This document shows, in pieces, positions 10,901 to 24,288 of a stretch of 64,000 nt of DNA. The stretch covers positions 186,001 through 250,000 of the forward strand of contig JBANDB010000022.1 of the NCBI GenBank assembly GCA_037576215.1. Direction: 5' to 3'. The notes under the pieces are model-generated. The model had not been told where the DNA came from, ran no database searches, and saw only the letters and a program-made list of their open reading frames with translations. The position numbers and the translations under genes are program-made. Source of the stretch: Armillaria gallica. Taxonomy: Eukaryota; Basidiomycota; Agaricomycetes; Agaricales; Physalacriaceae. Position 1 is the first letter of the stretch. Each line of letters begins with the position of its first letter.

Positions 10901-13900
10901 AGCAGCAAATCGGTATGGGTCAGTACAGTACAAGATGTGATAATGCATACGGTCGGGAGCCACCCCAGCTTATGCATTATCACATTGTATGCACGAACAC
11001 GTTGTCACACGGCGTGACAATCTGGTGACAAGTTGATGTGCCGCACCTTGCCGCATTCAATTCGGGTATTTTCTTGCCTCTTTCTGCCCTATCTCCTACG
11101 TATTTGCATTTTGGTCCCAACAGAATCACTTTTAGTGGGGTTTGTACCGATGCATACGGTATATTTGCATCCAAATCCGGTAACCATTCAGATGTGATAA
11201 TGCATATCTCTGCCAAAAAATTTCGGCAACGGTATGCATTATGAAATATCACATCTTGTGCATAAATCCCTGCGAACGAGGTCGGGAGTCACCCCATCGT
11301 ATGCATTATCACATCTTATGCATTATCACCTCTTGCATTATCACATCTTGTACTGTACATTGTCCGCTTAGAGAGGAAATTACTGCCCAATCTCTACATC
11401 TCGACATGTATCATTGGCGTCGCGGGACACATCAAACGTTAAGGGGAGTGATCGCGTCAACGCGACTGTCGCATCAGGTTCGCTTTGGAGTTGCCTTCTT
11501 AGGTGCGATGACTAGGTCTCTATCGCGGGACCGACGCGTCAAACACCGCCCGTGTACGGTATTGTGTCGTACAATGCTCCAATCCTTTTACATAGGCATT
11601 TCCAAAGCCTTACAAGGGTCACTGCTATGAATCTGATATTATCATGGCAGGCGTACCAATACTTCCGTCCATTGTCCGCCCATTGAGGATAAGTTACTGA
11701 TCGTCTTGATTCTTGCTTGGCACAGACTTGAAAGTTTTTATGGCATCTATTAGAGAAGCTTCACTGCAACAACGCTTTACTGTATAATTTCACTGTCAGT
11801 GCGGCGATCAAAAGCACGTCCCCGGCTGGATGTACGATTGAGGCTGTTCGCAGAGCCAATGGAGTTGGGATGACCCACAGAAACAAAGAAACTCACGTTT
11901 TCTGATATAAGACGCGTGAGAACGCGCGGTTAGACCGCTATCGAGCGACTTATTGTAGTGGGATGTCGGTAGAAGGACGCGACAGTGGCTGTGCAAGGGT
12001 TTGTCATCGGCCGCCAAGAGCCGACTTCGGACTGCGGCTGCCAGCAGTACAACGACCACCATGACCATATTCAACGACGCTCCACGGGAAGGATACTCTC
12101 CTTCTCCAAATATTAGAAAACTTTTTGTGCTCTTAACGTTGATTCAGATGTCGAATCGAGCCCGGTAAGCTCGTATAGGCCCTGACACTTTGTTGTGGAC
12201 CTGACAATTTGACTTTTTCACAGCTTGATCAACAATGGCGGATCCACTAGTATTTTCTGGCATGCGTGGCTGAGCACGTCAAGCATGCACTAGAGGTCTC
12301 GGGCTAGCTCACCGTACGTAACATAAATTCTACCAGATTTCTTTTTCTAACATTCGAGTATCAGATTTTATTTCCGTCGCCAAAGGCTATGTGGATGGTC
12401 TACGGATATGCATAAACAGCCTTAGATGACGATTTGCAACATGAAAGCACCAGTTCCGCAGTGCGTGACTTGGTCTCTCTGCGATAATTTTCGTCGGAAC
12501 ATAGACTGCATCCGTAATATCGTTCTCTTTTCACCTCGCTCTCGAGCTGCAATCCAACATTGAACCCAAGGTCCAAATCTTCTCCAAACCGCCCTAATGC
12601 GACTCGATGAATCGTTATGTACGCCGCATCCTATGTACGTTTGGTCCTTCCGATGCTGATTCCTGTTTTCTATCCTTCGCCTAGCTTGTTCACGTGGATT
12701 TGAAGGCATTTGATCTTTCCACCCACGCTTGCTCCTTGAGTCGGACGTTGAATAGTGACTGTACAATTTTCAAAGGTACGTGCCGTTAGCTGTTTCGTTC
12801 ATTCCCGTTGACTAAAGCTATGATGTAAAGGGGGCGTGAAGGCATTCGCTCCTGCATGTTCAACAAGCAAATAGCGGGGGCACGTAGAGATGGCTATCTG
12901 CTGTGTTGCTTATTTGCATGTATTCGTCACTCGGCGTATTTTCCATGCAGAGGCTGCGATGGTCGCCTTCAGATGTCGACGCCAGAACTCCCTTCGTCAC
13001 TGCGGCTTGCTTCTGAGCTACAAGTCTGTCAAGTCAAACAGCAAATATCGCTTGGTCTTTGTGACATATGCCCGTTCCTGGATCAAGTCCTCTCGATGAC
13101 CCGCGTCGCAGTGAGTATTTCTTCTCTTCTTTCATTTGTATGTTCTATTGTTGACCGACAGCTATAGCAGCGCCCTTCCCTGTCAGGGAAGTGCGACGCC
13201 GATCAGAATCGAACTTCAAGGCTTTCCCCCCAGAATTAGCACTTTGATGGACCCATATTTGTACACAACGGGTTGTCAAGCCGAAAGTGATGCGTCTTCC
13301 TTGATTAACCGAATCCACGGCATTTCAAGCTTGTGAACGAAACTATTCAATCAGTCGTTGCCAATAAATATCGGTCTGGTTGGCCTGTCTTTAGTAAGAG
13401 TCCACATCTCTTTCCACGATATGCAGGGCTAAATGTCCCGAAGATGTTCTTCGAGGTCGTCGATCAGCTGAATCTCTTTCATTGTTACGTCTCAAAGTTG
13501 GTTTTCACAAGTTGCGTCGCTCCTCAGAATGCTCTCTTCCGCTCGGTGATTGACGGTATTTGCTGATAGGGAGCTCCTGGATATTCATCCAACTTTGCCT
13601 ATGCAGTGCAACTTCAATGCCGAAGTCACCACGCCAGGCTTCGCGCACCTACGTTGCCTTAGTAGGGACGACTTGGGATGTCATCAGAGTGTTAACAATG
13701 ATTATCGTCGACGTCTCCCGCTTCAGGGCTATATATAAATAATCAATAATCAACCCTTGCTACTTCATCCCCATACAATGGCGACGACGATCGCTGACCT
13801 TGTGTGAGCGCGTTTGTGTCTTTTGTTCAGACTTGCACAGGATTGATCATTTGTTGCCGCAAGGACGTTCCCATAACAGTGTTGCGAAGTGAATATTTTG

Positions 13901-14200
13901 TTGCTATGGTCCGATTGACAGGTAGCCTATGCATAGTGGTATGGTACAGTTGTCGTGCTACTATTGCAGCGCTCTTTGTCTTCTCCAATGTTTCATCAGA
14001 GTGGGGAAGATGAAGCGGGTACCTGTTCAATATGGACCCACAAGTCAAGTTATGACGTCGTGGGCGCTAAGCCAGGTGCGATTATCTTTGAGAGCATGTG
14101 TCCTATCTTATTGTCTTCTTGCTGATAAGGATATCTCCAATCCTGTCAACGTCTACTCCTCCATCATTTAATTATTTGCGCTTGGTCTCGACCTCTTCCG
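7900..14200 (+). repeat. Arm A of a long degenerate inverted repeat
   Basis: Arm A is colinear, in reverse, with 30030-35150. Anchors: 10055-10075 is a perfect 21-bp inverted match to 33146-33166; 9985-10028 nearly matches 33194-33237; about 37 bp around 12047-12083 is identical to the inverse of 31603-31639; 11524-11546 matches 32092-32114; 8624-8636 matches 34525-34537. Similarity between anchors is patchy, with many indels. Coding-like pieces occur on both strands, but no full gene can be read. Examples are FEYGYFRVESLGYY and GGLFLQKH near 10310-10450, and on the minus strand FILEFGAPMIFSVVKAPS near 9980-10040. Arm edges are approximate. The family is unknown to me. Confidence 0.75.
10926..11355. 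mobile_element. Tc1/mariner-type miniature element (MITE)
   Basis: The element has perfect terminal inverted repeats beginning CAGTACAAGATGTGATAATG and is flanked by TA on both sides (10924-10925 and 11356-11357). A CAGT start and TA duplication are typical of Tc1/mariner elements. It is 430 bp with no transposase frame. Inside, a segment starting GGTCGGGAG is repeated in direct orientation near each end, and GATGTGATAATGCATA occurs several times in both orientations. The corresponding place in arm B (near 32270) lacks the element and has a single TA, which confirms the insertion. Confidence 0.9.
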
Positions 14201-17200
14201 TCGACATGCATCAGTTTATGGCCGGATAATCAGAAAACTGGAACACTGGGCGCTCTTCGTATATTTCGCGAGATAGAACGGCTTGCGTGGACCCGTGCCG
14301 AATCATTTGACAGTCTCTCTTGTTTTCTTTTTTCGCCAGCTTGAAATTCACCTCCAGGATGCCGGCCCGGGCCGCTGAACAGCCACGTACGGTGTGCTTT
14401 CTGAAGTCGGTCTGGCTCACCGTCGCGAATTACTACCTCTCTACTACCACTATGTCTCCCCAGGGTGTAAACAGACCTAGAAGCGCCTTATCGCGAGGTG
14501 TTCTTTACTTTGCTGTAAACTTGCGAATGCTGTTCTGATTATACGCATTGCTAGGCAACGTTTACTGATCTCGCCAAATTGTGTCAGACAAGTAAGAGAT
14601 CAGAAGGAAACGATATGCTGTATGAGTTCGGGCCCGAACATTGGTAACATCGTTCATGAAGTGCGTGGGGGCCGAACGAATACCGGAAAGCAGTGTACGA
14701 GTAATTGTACAGAATGGATGGGCGTCCGGGTATCACTCTCTGGGTTTGCGTGCATGTGCATTTGTGAGATAATTGATGTCGTAACTTTGGAACCACCTAG
14801 AATTGTCTTGTTCGTATGCATCGCCGAGATTTTTGCGCAAGCGGCGTGGGATGCATCCAAATTCGGGGTCTGCTCCCAGATAAGATGCAGAGTGGATCTG
14901 TGGAATAATCAGAAATCTAATAGATGGTCCCTAGACGCCTTTAGGCTCCCAGGCAGTGGTACTTGAGGAGGCGCCGTAAATTTTATAGAAGGATACAGAG
15001 AAGGAACGCTTCCTTATAGATGTTGAACGAGACGTTTTAAGAATTATTATAACACTGCCAAAGCGAGTGGAATCGAAAGTATGTCCTCAATGCATTTCTG
15101 ATCGAGTAACAACGTTCAAATCTCTGTGTATTGAATCTTAATTCTGTACGTAGATGGCCTAGTGGCCACAGATTCGATTCAAAGTGGATCAGTAGAACAA
15201 TCAGAAGAAGCTATGTTCTCAGAGTCGGGCTACCCTGATATCCGTGGGAGTGCTTGAATCCGTCTATTTAGCGATGAGAAAGAAAGATGGTAAGCATATG
15301 GGAAAGGAGAATAACCAATAGATATTCTTCTGGGGCTAACTGAGACTGCTCATGGACTCTGAGGAGATATTCAGCGAGTCGAGTCTGAGATCAGAAGTGA
15401 ACTGATTCCCGTCCTTCGTAACATCCTACTAAGAACTGAGAAGGTGGTTCAAGATCGGATTATGGAAATTTTTGAGGAAGAAAAGATCAAATGGTCGACA
15501 ACATCAAATGGTTTTCTGCGCCTGAGTTGATGTTAATAGTTGAACGATTACCGTAGTGGAACTAAACTTTGGATCACTTTTAAAGTTCGACTTGTCCACA
15601 TGAAACGATATTTCGGACAGACATGGCAAGCAGAACGATAACAATGCATATAAAAAGAGGCATCTTCATCAGTGTTTTGTCGCAACGCGATATCACGAAG
15701 ATAGATCACACCTAAGTAGCTCGTGGAAGCTCGGTTCTTCGGACCGGATCACCGCTTAGTGCATTGTGTGGCTGTGCGGCGAAGCTTTCCGCCTGCCTTC
15801 CTCTTGCCTTCATTCAACTACATGTATTTATCAGAACAATCTTGGTAATTTCCTACTACAACTTTGGAAGGCCGTCACTCAAAACGCGCGACATTTTCTG
15901 ATGAAATGTAGTAAAAACCTCAGTACATGGCGACATCGACTCTTGCTCTTTCTACATGCTCGGATCAACAGAGCAGTACACCCTTTCTATGGTGAAACAA
16001 CCGTGCCGAGACCATATGAATGAAGCACCATATGAGTGAGGCTGGCGGGTCTTTGCGATAATAGAACTGGTCCTGGCAGTTATGCCGTCGATGTATCTAG
16101 ATCATGGCGGACCCACTGGATACAATAACTGTCAACACCCAGTGCCATTCTAGTTGTCAAGGCAAATGTAACGCGGTGCGTTGCCCGATCGACGGCACGT
16201 TCGTCGACAGTAACTCCTGTTTGAAGCGCGCGTGGTGCGCCTATTGTCTTCAAGACATACACAAGACCCGGCGGGAGCTAATCTTCGCACAACCATTCTC
16301 GCATGCAAGCCTGTCCTGGTCGCTCGGCATCCTCCCGGTGATCATTTCTTGGCCATCGTTTCAGCAGGCAAGCTCCGATGGATCGTCACCTCGTGTCGAC
16401 TACTTTCAGCTACCGACTGACGTTTCGGAAGATCCTTCCTGACCCGCCGGTAGATGATCTATTCTTATGATCGTCGCCTGACCACTTATATGGTTAGGAT
16501 TCTACTGCCCCACTGCTTTTCATCGGTCACGAAACACCGGTCCTTAGAATCGAGCGCCGTCTATTCGAATGTTTATCCTCCAATAACGCCCGTCCTACGA
16601 ATAGGCAGCCGAATTCCTGCTGAAGTTGCTATGGGAAATAAATATTCCCATGTCTATAATCGAGATCAGCACTCCAGTCATGCTGGAATATTGCGTTACA
16701 ACTAACAAGGCGCCGATCGTAGAGACCCGTACACAGCTGTCGTCGGTCGATTCCGTTCTTCCGGGCTGTACAGTGTGATCAACCCCTGCGAACGGGATGT
16801 TTCCGTCGTTTCATCGTTCATGGGAATGTGTACTAATTTTCTTGCTGAATATCAGTAGATGTTTCGGGATTCGAAATCGCCAAGTACAGAGGGCTTCATG
16901 TGTTGATTGTCCTGGCGCTGATTATCCTCCTTATCCCAGGTAGTCGGTAAAACAAATCAATGGAACCTCGGGCTGCACATGAAAGTATTATGATCCCACC
17001 AGCTACTCACAGGACAGGTAACGTCTGATGGATTTGGTTAATAATACCAAGTACTGCGCTAGATAATGTGAGAGTCCATTCCTGGAAAGGAGCTTTTACT
17101 ATGTTCTACCGGTACCATGAAGTCTTGAACGTACCATCTAAGTATACTTGTTTCGTTTTATCAACAACCTTTCATTAGCGAAGTTTAACTGAGAGTGTAA

Positions 17201-20200
17201 TATTTCTAAGTTCTCGGCCATAGGTTTGGTGGCGCATCTGCTATGGCGCTTGAGTTTCTACTAAATGGTTTGAGGCTGTCTGGATGGTTTCCGCCGTCCG
17301 GGCACGTTCATGACCGACCCACTAATCCGTTTTTGACCGTGGGCCGTTTCAGGTAATTTAGGATCGCGTGCCTGTATATCCTTGTTCTTATTCACAGCGG
17401 AACCTAGAACTCCTCGATCTGTTGCTGGCGCATGCCCTTAGCAGATGCTGGTGCCAACAGCTATCATTTATTCGACGCCTCAGTGTGACTTCTGCCCCTT
17501 TCGAAGGAGATATTATTTTCTGCAATCAACTCAGGATATATCGATGTTTTCACTTATTATGCGTGCCTTGAGATTTACCCACCGCGTAACCGCGTTACTC
17601 TCGAAATATTCCTAGCGTTCCTGCAGCATCGGCGGAAAGTGCCGCCGAATATCTTACAGCGTCCCCCAAAATAAAAGAAAAGCTTTGACAAGCCTGAGAG
17701 CAGAAGCCGGGAACGACAGCTTGCCGGCTTTCCTTAGTTCTACGAAGTTGATGGACACAAGGCACCATAGCACGAGGCTCTCATGTCCATGTGGGGTAAG
17801 TTCCTTTGTCAGATAGGCATCTCCTGCCAGGATTGGGGTGTTACCTGAAGCCGAAAAGCACTTACTCGGCTCTGAGAATGTTCTGATGGATCCATCACCA
17901 TGCGAGGGTCCAATTAGTGGGAGGGCTATCGATATACTGAACTGTCACCACACTTTGATGGGAACGCGATAACCAAGACCGCGGATGATATCACAGCGAA
18001 GAAGATGCGATGTCGTCATTCGTATTACTTGAAGGAGGAACGAAAGGAAAGAGTGAACGCAAATATCCATCCCCTTCAGGCAACTCGGTCAAGTATCTGG
18101 AGAGAACAAGGCCACCGGCGGAGAAGGATAGTATTGAAGTGAGACATTGATATTCACTGATTAATTCATTATCGACTGAAATTGATACGTTTTCCTCAAG
18201 CTTAAACCTTAGTGATTTGATTCGCCAACGGCCAGTTTTCTAACCGACGACTAATAAAACTTTCTTCCTTCCTAACAAAGCAACAGATGCCTAAATAATT
18301 CAAGGCCGACAATGAATTTCCCTTCCGATTTCCCCCGCGTCCAATCGATTTGGTCCCGGTGACAATGTGAAGAAAGAAGGGACCGGCGGCTTTGATATTT
18401 CATCGAGCCTCGAAGAAAATAGGGTTCACACGACGTTGGCCCTGCACCATCTGATCTCCACTCCCTCGTTATATTGTATACCTAATGCGCGTCGAGGACG
18501 GGCACAACCAGTTCACATGAATACAAACCGTTTAATCAACATCAGAGATGATCAGAGGGGGACTCGAACTAGTGAAGGTTTCGCTCCGAGACTATTCATA
18601 CAAGGTGAATGTGAAACGAGGCTGTCCGCAGTGTTCGTAATTCCAATATGTGATACCGCCGGTGACATTGAAAGAGGAGGCGGATAAGTCAGGGACGTCC
18701 TGCCCGAAGGTGTGTTTTCTAGTCGGGCCCCGCACTCCTAGCCCGGAACCCACACAATTCCAGGTGAGACAAAATAGTTAAAATGAGATATCAAAGGATG
18801 CTTGGACCCGGCTAGAAGCAACACCGTGAAATTAGCAGTTACCCCAGAATTGAACGGCTTAAGGAGTATTTTTGAATGCCTGGTCACGGAGCTGAAGAAA
18901 AGAACTTGAAATCATACGGCACCTGGATCTTAGCTCTTAGTGGTAATCACTACCCTACGCAGCTTTCATATAACTTGTTCAGAACAAGATACACGTGTTA
19001 CGGAAGGCGTGCAGCTGATGTACCGACTGGAAGAAGTCTGATGAAATCGTTGCCTAGTTATAGGGATACGATGGATAATTAAGACGGGATATACAGCCCG
19101 AACACGAGAGAGAGGTTGAATAACACTGACAGAGCAAAAGCAAAATCAGGATACACAAGGTTCAGTCAACGAAGACACGAACAAAGTTCAACACGTAGTC
19201 TTAATGGATTCCAGCGACTAACCCGTTTGGGAGATAACATCAATCTTCCTTCCATTCGAGACGACGTTTCTGCGCAAATGGGTCAAATGACCACATCCAG
19301 AACCATGGTTCCTCTCACCTCTTCGTCGACAACATGCCATCGAACCTGTCCCGCCCTGACGCCTGCACAACGATCCCTTTGTGCAAAAATAGCCACCCTC
19401 GATCTTCCTCCCCTCGCTCATCTGATATGCGAGCCGAACATCGGAGTCGCACATTCATCACTGCGCTAGAAGAGATAGTATGAGAAAATTCAAAGCACCA
19501 AATACTCGAGGCTTATCAGAACACAAACATTGTTCGTTTGACGATGGAATTCGTACGGCATCACCGGTCCGGATGGAAATTGGGGACCCATCCCCTGGCT
19601 TCGTCTTCGAGCACTTCCCATTATGTTTAGTCCTTCCCCGCACTCCACAACGAATACGACAGCTGAACCTATCGCTCCTTCTCTCCACGAGTAGAATAAA
19701 TATTGATCAATGGTGCCGTCCTCAGGGGTAACATACCACTAGCAATGCGAAATCGAGAATCTAGTGGTCTGCGGCGAAGAGGTGATGTCAGCGCGTGCAC
19801 AACTAGAAGTGTGGAACCAGCTAGATGGTTCGGAGGCGCGCGAGGCTGGCTGGGAGACGAGGAGATCATTATGGAGGGTTTGCGACGCACGATTCCGTGA
19901 CGGCTTGCACCACGATATCTAGCCCGGATGATTGCTGCCATCGCCCCTTCATCTCGTATCCTGCAAACCGTTAATACAGTTCCATAAGTCGAGATGCAAA
20001 ACACGCACGAGGTCCAACGTGGAGCTGAGATTACAAGTTGTCGAGGGTTCGCAACTTGAAGTGGAATGACTCGCTACCTGGTGAAAAGATGGCACCTGAT
20101 GATTCTATCGCCGAGTGAAAACCTTGTATCTAGAAAACAAGGTCCGCAGCGGGAAGAACCACAGCTGTAAAATCATCGACGTTGACGCCCTGCCTTTTGT

Positions 20201-22147
20201 TCTAGACCAATGTCAGTGGGAATACTACGCTGCAGAGGGTAGGTGTGGAACGACTCACATAGAAGAGGCGCTCAAGGCTGTTGATATGAAGGACGCGTGT
20301 ATCATGGAAACACAGCAACGTCAGCGCCACCGTCGCAATGTCAGCTCTTGTCACGAGACCTGAGAAAAGGGCGGATCCCGGAACGCCTCGAGTCGAGGGG
20401 AGGGAGACAGAGAACCCGGCGGTACAGCTGAAGAACCCCCCTTGACTGCGGCGGCGATGATAGAGTTACGCGTGTCGATACCCGTTAGGGTGTTATGTGG
20501 GTTTCATCTCCAACTCGTGGTCCCACTGCTGTCAAGGTCGGGGGTGGAGAGAGGAAAAAGTCTCCGCGGTGTCGTGTTGAACTTTCCTCTTTGGTATGAT
20601 TAGGTTTGATTCGGCATGACATGGGGCCAGATACCTGGGTCAGACCTGCTCTTATCAGATGGATATCTTTGATTCCAAGGTCCGGTTTGTGGGCCCTAGG
20701 TCATCTAGGCATTGCATTTTCAGACAGAGAAGAGGAATATCATGCGGAGGAGGAATGAGTCAAGATCCGTTGTATAGACCCCGCGTCAGGGATAGTAGGT
20801 CCACAGGAATGAAGGGTCATCAAGTAGGTTCCCGAGGATGATGTACTTTGAGTTGGCGGCGGCGAAAGCTCGCAATACGAACGAATCGTATTGAAAGGAG
20901 AGTTTCCTGCACCGGGGAATGGAAGAGAATTTACGATTGTATAGGAAAGAGAGCACACAGAGAAAACTATCACTAAACTGGCACTAAGTGGTTCCACCTT
21001 CATTTCCAGGGTGATATCTAGAGTTATTCGAGAACAGGGAGGGACTACGAGGGAGCAAAATCTTTTACACGTGATTGAGAGGCGGTGACGCATGTTTGAT
21101 GATGCTCGTGGAATTGTCAGGGAAGAGGCACAGCATTGTCCTCGAGGTGGTCCGTTGTACGGAGCTTAGGGCAGAGGATTAGCCGTAGGATCTACACGTT
21201 GAGAGGTTAGTGTCAAACGCCATAGTTCATGGCGCGTACCAGTGGCAAAGCGTGATGATACGAAAAGTTGTCATATGGACGAAGACCGGGCTACGCGGGG
21301 AGTAAAGTTATATGTAGGTGTGATAGGACAGAACATTGGATAGCATTTGTTACGGAATTAATAGTAGAATTGAATGTCGTATATTCTGAGCAGGGACTGC
21401 GGTACGATATCATTTCATCCCCGTCTAGCGCTGAACCCGCGAGAAGATCCGTGTCCTACGAATTGAATAATTTCAGCAAACTTGCAGGCGGCTAACAATG
21501 TGATGCAATGCGGGGTAAAAGCTCTCGGGGAGGGACAACGGCAGAAAGATAAGATAATAGGCCCGGAACGAAGGGATGACGTCAATTTTGCTATGCCAGC
21601 CGTTGTCAAGTTGCCGCGGACTTGAGAGTGCGTTGATCCGCCTCGAGAACGGAAGGGGGATATCCCGAATGGATGTCAAGGCCACTCAATACCCTCGGGG
21701 TGTCGGGCACGATGCCCTCTCGAAGCGCCAACGTCAACCTCATTGCAAGGGTCGACAGAGAGGCGGGAAAAAACTCACCCACGCCCCTCCCCCACCGCCA
21801 CGTTCAACGCACTCAGTCATGTGCCAAGTCGTCTGCGATGCCGTACGGTACTCGTAATTTCCGATTTCGAGATTCGATTTCGCACCGACGTAATGCGGAC
21901 ATATCCGCCCGCCGCTGGCGGGGGCGAGTCATACAAACACGTTACTGGATATAGCATGTTGAAAGAGGTGAACGAGGATTCCGCCGCTTATCCCCCGCCC
22001 ATTGCCAAGATGAAACAATAGCACCACGAAGAAAAAAATTGGCGTGCACGAGTCATCATAAGCTCGGAGGTTCCAGGAACCGCGATAGAGAATAGGCGTG
22101 GGCATCTCAGAAGAAGAATTGACGGAGAAAAAGAACCCAGTTAATTA
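14201..22147. other. About 8 kb with no recognisable gene
   Basis: I see only short frames with no family signature. The longest are 15766-16023 (+), 16104-16442 (+, 112 aa, Cys-rich near its start), 18367-18687 (+), 19116-19469 (+), 19669-20004 (-) and 20740-21093 (-). A short motif is repeated at about 14888-14915 and 15181-15208 (GTGGATC followed by AACAATCAGAA-like sequence). Splice sites that would join the frames are not evident. It is probably degraded repeat DNA. Confidence 0.4.
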
Positions 22148-22603
22148 TTGACGCCAGTCGAGGCTCTCCCGAATGACGCCACACGTGTATTGACGAGCGC
22201 AGAGCCCCCGCTTCGCATCAGTGCGATCATCCGGGAGAAAACATACGGCCAACTTGGAAAGTTATTGCAAAAATATGATCTGTGGGATCGCCTCGCCGAG
22301 GATCTACAAGACGGTGAAACACCCTCCCAATCATGCACATGTAGGAAAGAGAGAGAGAATGAGGGGGAAAAAAAGACGGTGAGGTATGTGGTTGTCAAGG
22401 ACCCTGAGCGCCAGTCGATCATCATCCCAATATGGCATGTCAGAAGCAAGCCCATCTTCCACTACACACGACGCGTCTCCCTCGAGTGCCGTACTTATTT
22501 GATTTTCAAGGTGAAAACCAAGGACGAAAAGAAAAGAAAAAGGCTGTTCTCGTCCGAAGGCGGGCTTGACGTCGGGCGAACCTATTTCGCGGGTGAAGCT
22601 TGA
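22148..22603 (+). CDS. Unrecognised 151-aa reading frame at the edge of repeat copy C
   Basis: An ATG frame of 151 codons is lysine- and arginine-rich in its middle and end. It reads ISAIIREKTYGQLGKLLQKY near the start, then VRYVVVKDPERQSIIIPIWH, which overlaps the DNA shared with arms A and B. I recognise no domain. It may be an exon of whatever the A/B/C family once encoded, or a chance frame. No intron or upstream exon could be assigned. Confidence 0.25.
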   Translation: MTPVEALPNDATRVLTSAEPPLRISAIIREKTYGQLGKLLQKYDLWDRLAEDLQDGETPSQSCTCRKERENEGEKKTVRYVVVKDPERQSIIIPIWHVRSKPIFHYTRRVSLECRTYLIFKVKTKDEKKRKRLFSSEGGLDVGRTYFAGEA

Positions 22604-23480
22604 GTGGTGATGAAGAACGACGGGGCTAGCACGTATGCCCGACTTTTCTTGATCAAATGCACGCGCGTGTGCGGGTACAAAACGTCAGGAAATTTTTGAC
22701 TTGCTAGCTCGGGACGGGACGCGCCATCATCTGTTCTCACGCACCGACCGAGTCAAGTTGCTTCTTTTGGGTGGATGGTTAGCTATCGAGGGATCCATTC
22801 ATTCATATAACACTGCAAGAAGGGAAATCGAGACCACGGCTCTGGCTCTTCTCACGTAGCGACAGAGTCAAGCTTCCTCTCTAGGTGATATTATTACCTG
22901 CCTGCGGGGTCGGGCACAGTATATACAGACAACGCATCCTTCGCACCGCATCTTTCCCTTAATATAAAGTTTTGCATATGCCACCTTGGGCCTAACCAAA
23001 ATTCGACACTCGAGCACGAAATCCCTTGATGATCAGGACGCATTGTCCTCCTAGAGCGGAATCCCGCGTCTCGTAAACCCCCCGAGCGCGAACCGACGCG
23101 AAATGACACTGTTCTCGCGACGACATTGCCATATTGAGCCCCGATGACTAGGACGCGGGACCGACGCGTCAACACGCTCTTGACGTCCTTCGCCTTCTTC
23201 TCTTCCCTGACCCGTCACACGAGGCGACCCCCGATATACCTAACTCATTGTCCGCCCTTTTAGGATACAACCTTCCAGTCGTCGTTCTTGATTCTGGTCT
23301 GACTTTTTTTTACTTACATGAAAGAGATGAACTTCCTTCGTCCGAATGTACATGAACATTGACGATCTACGAGCGCGTAATACAGACAGACAATGGACAG
23401 ACATTGTCCACCCACCAAGTTATCCGTCCACCGCAACATGATATCATCTAAGATTCTGATTCCTTGACGTCACCCCCTCA
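22400..23480 (+). repeat. Partial third copy (C) of the A/B repeat
   Basis: Copy C lies in the same orientation as arm A. CCAATATGGCATGTCAGA at about 22429-22446 matches arm A at about 10245-10262. CGCGGGACCGACGCGTCAA at 23154-23172 matches arm A at 11524-11542. The block starting CATTGTCCGCCC at about 23248 matches arm A at about 11672. Spacing is much shorter than in arm A, so large parts are missing. Copy C makes this a family of at least three members rather than a single duplication. Confidence 0.6.
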
Positions 23481-24288
23481 GCTCATCTCACATTCCAAAA
23501 CCGTCGAACAATGCGAGCACGCAGGAGGTGAGGGCAGGGCCCAGCGCTTTGAATTTCCCAGTGGCAGTGAAATACGCAACCACCCAGTAGTCTCGGACCC
23601 TGTTTCTCGTTACGCCGCCGGTTGAGGAGCAAATGTCTCACATGGCTAGATCCAGATAATCGAGATGCATCCGAAAAGGGTGAAATACAAACGGCCGGGT
23701 CTCAACTTCCCGAACGGGAAGTTTGAAAGAGATCGTAGTCTTCTGTGCCCCGTGACATGAGGATTATAATTCCGAGGAGGGAATGAAGATGCAATGTAGT
23801 TGAATATGAAGAGTATTCATCTGGGAGGAAGGGATAAAAAGGTTATCGGCGGAAAATGTGTAGGAACGATATAATTACCCATCTCTTAGGGGAAAGGGAG
23901 GGCGGGAGGGCAAGAGATGATCTTACGTAGGTCAAATGATGAAATGAGCGACGAAGGTAACGGAAACAATAAATTATTTCGATCAAGCCTCTGACTTGCC
24001 TTTGGATCCCGGGGCAAGATAACCGACCGAAAACAATAACGCCACGGCCCACTCCATTTCAGGACACACGCCCCCTCATCCGAATTTAGCGTGAACAATG
24101 AAAAAAACGCAGGAGGTCCAGGCTTGCGAAAGTATAAAACCGAGGGCTCGTAATTGTCTTTCCAATTGTGCCCCGCGAGACAAAAAACTTGGCAACTCTC
24201 CTCTCTCTCCCTCCCTGGCGACACCTATACTACAGGGTATTATCGTTTCTTCTCTTCTCTCTCTTCCTTACCACCACCAATATCGATA
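23481..24288. other. Upstream region of the HMG-box gene
   Basis: No gene is seen. The last 120 bases before the ATG are pyrimidine-rich on the + strand (CTCTCCTCTCTCTCCCTCCC, then TTCTTCTCTTCTCTCTCTTC), the common core-promoter and leader style of highly expressed basidiomycete genes. A TATA-like TATAAAA stands near 24132. Confidence 0.5.

Noticed and set aside
18545..18640. B-box-like TAGTTCGAGTCC on the minus strand suggesting a tRNA
   Set aside because: No A box or acceptor pairing occurs at the right distance; the motif alone is expected by chance.
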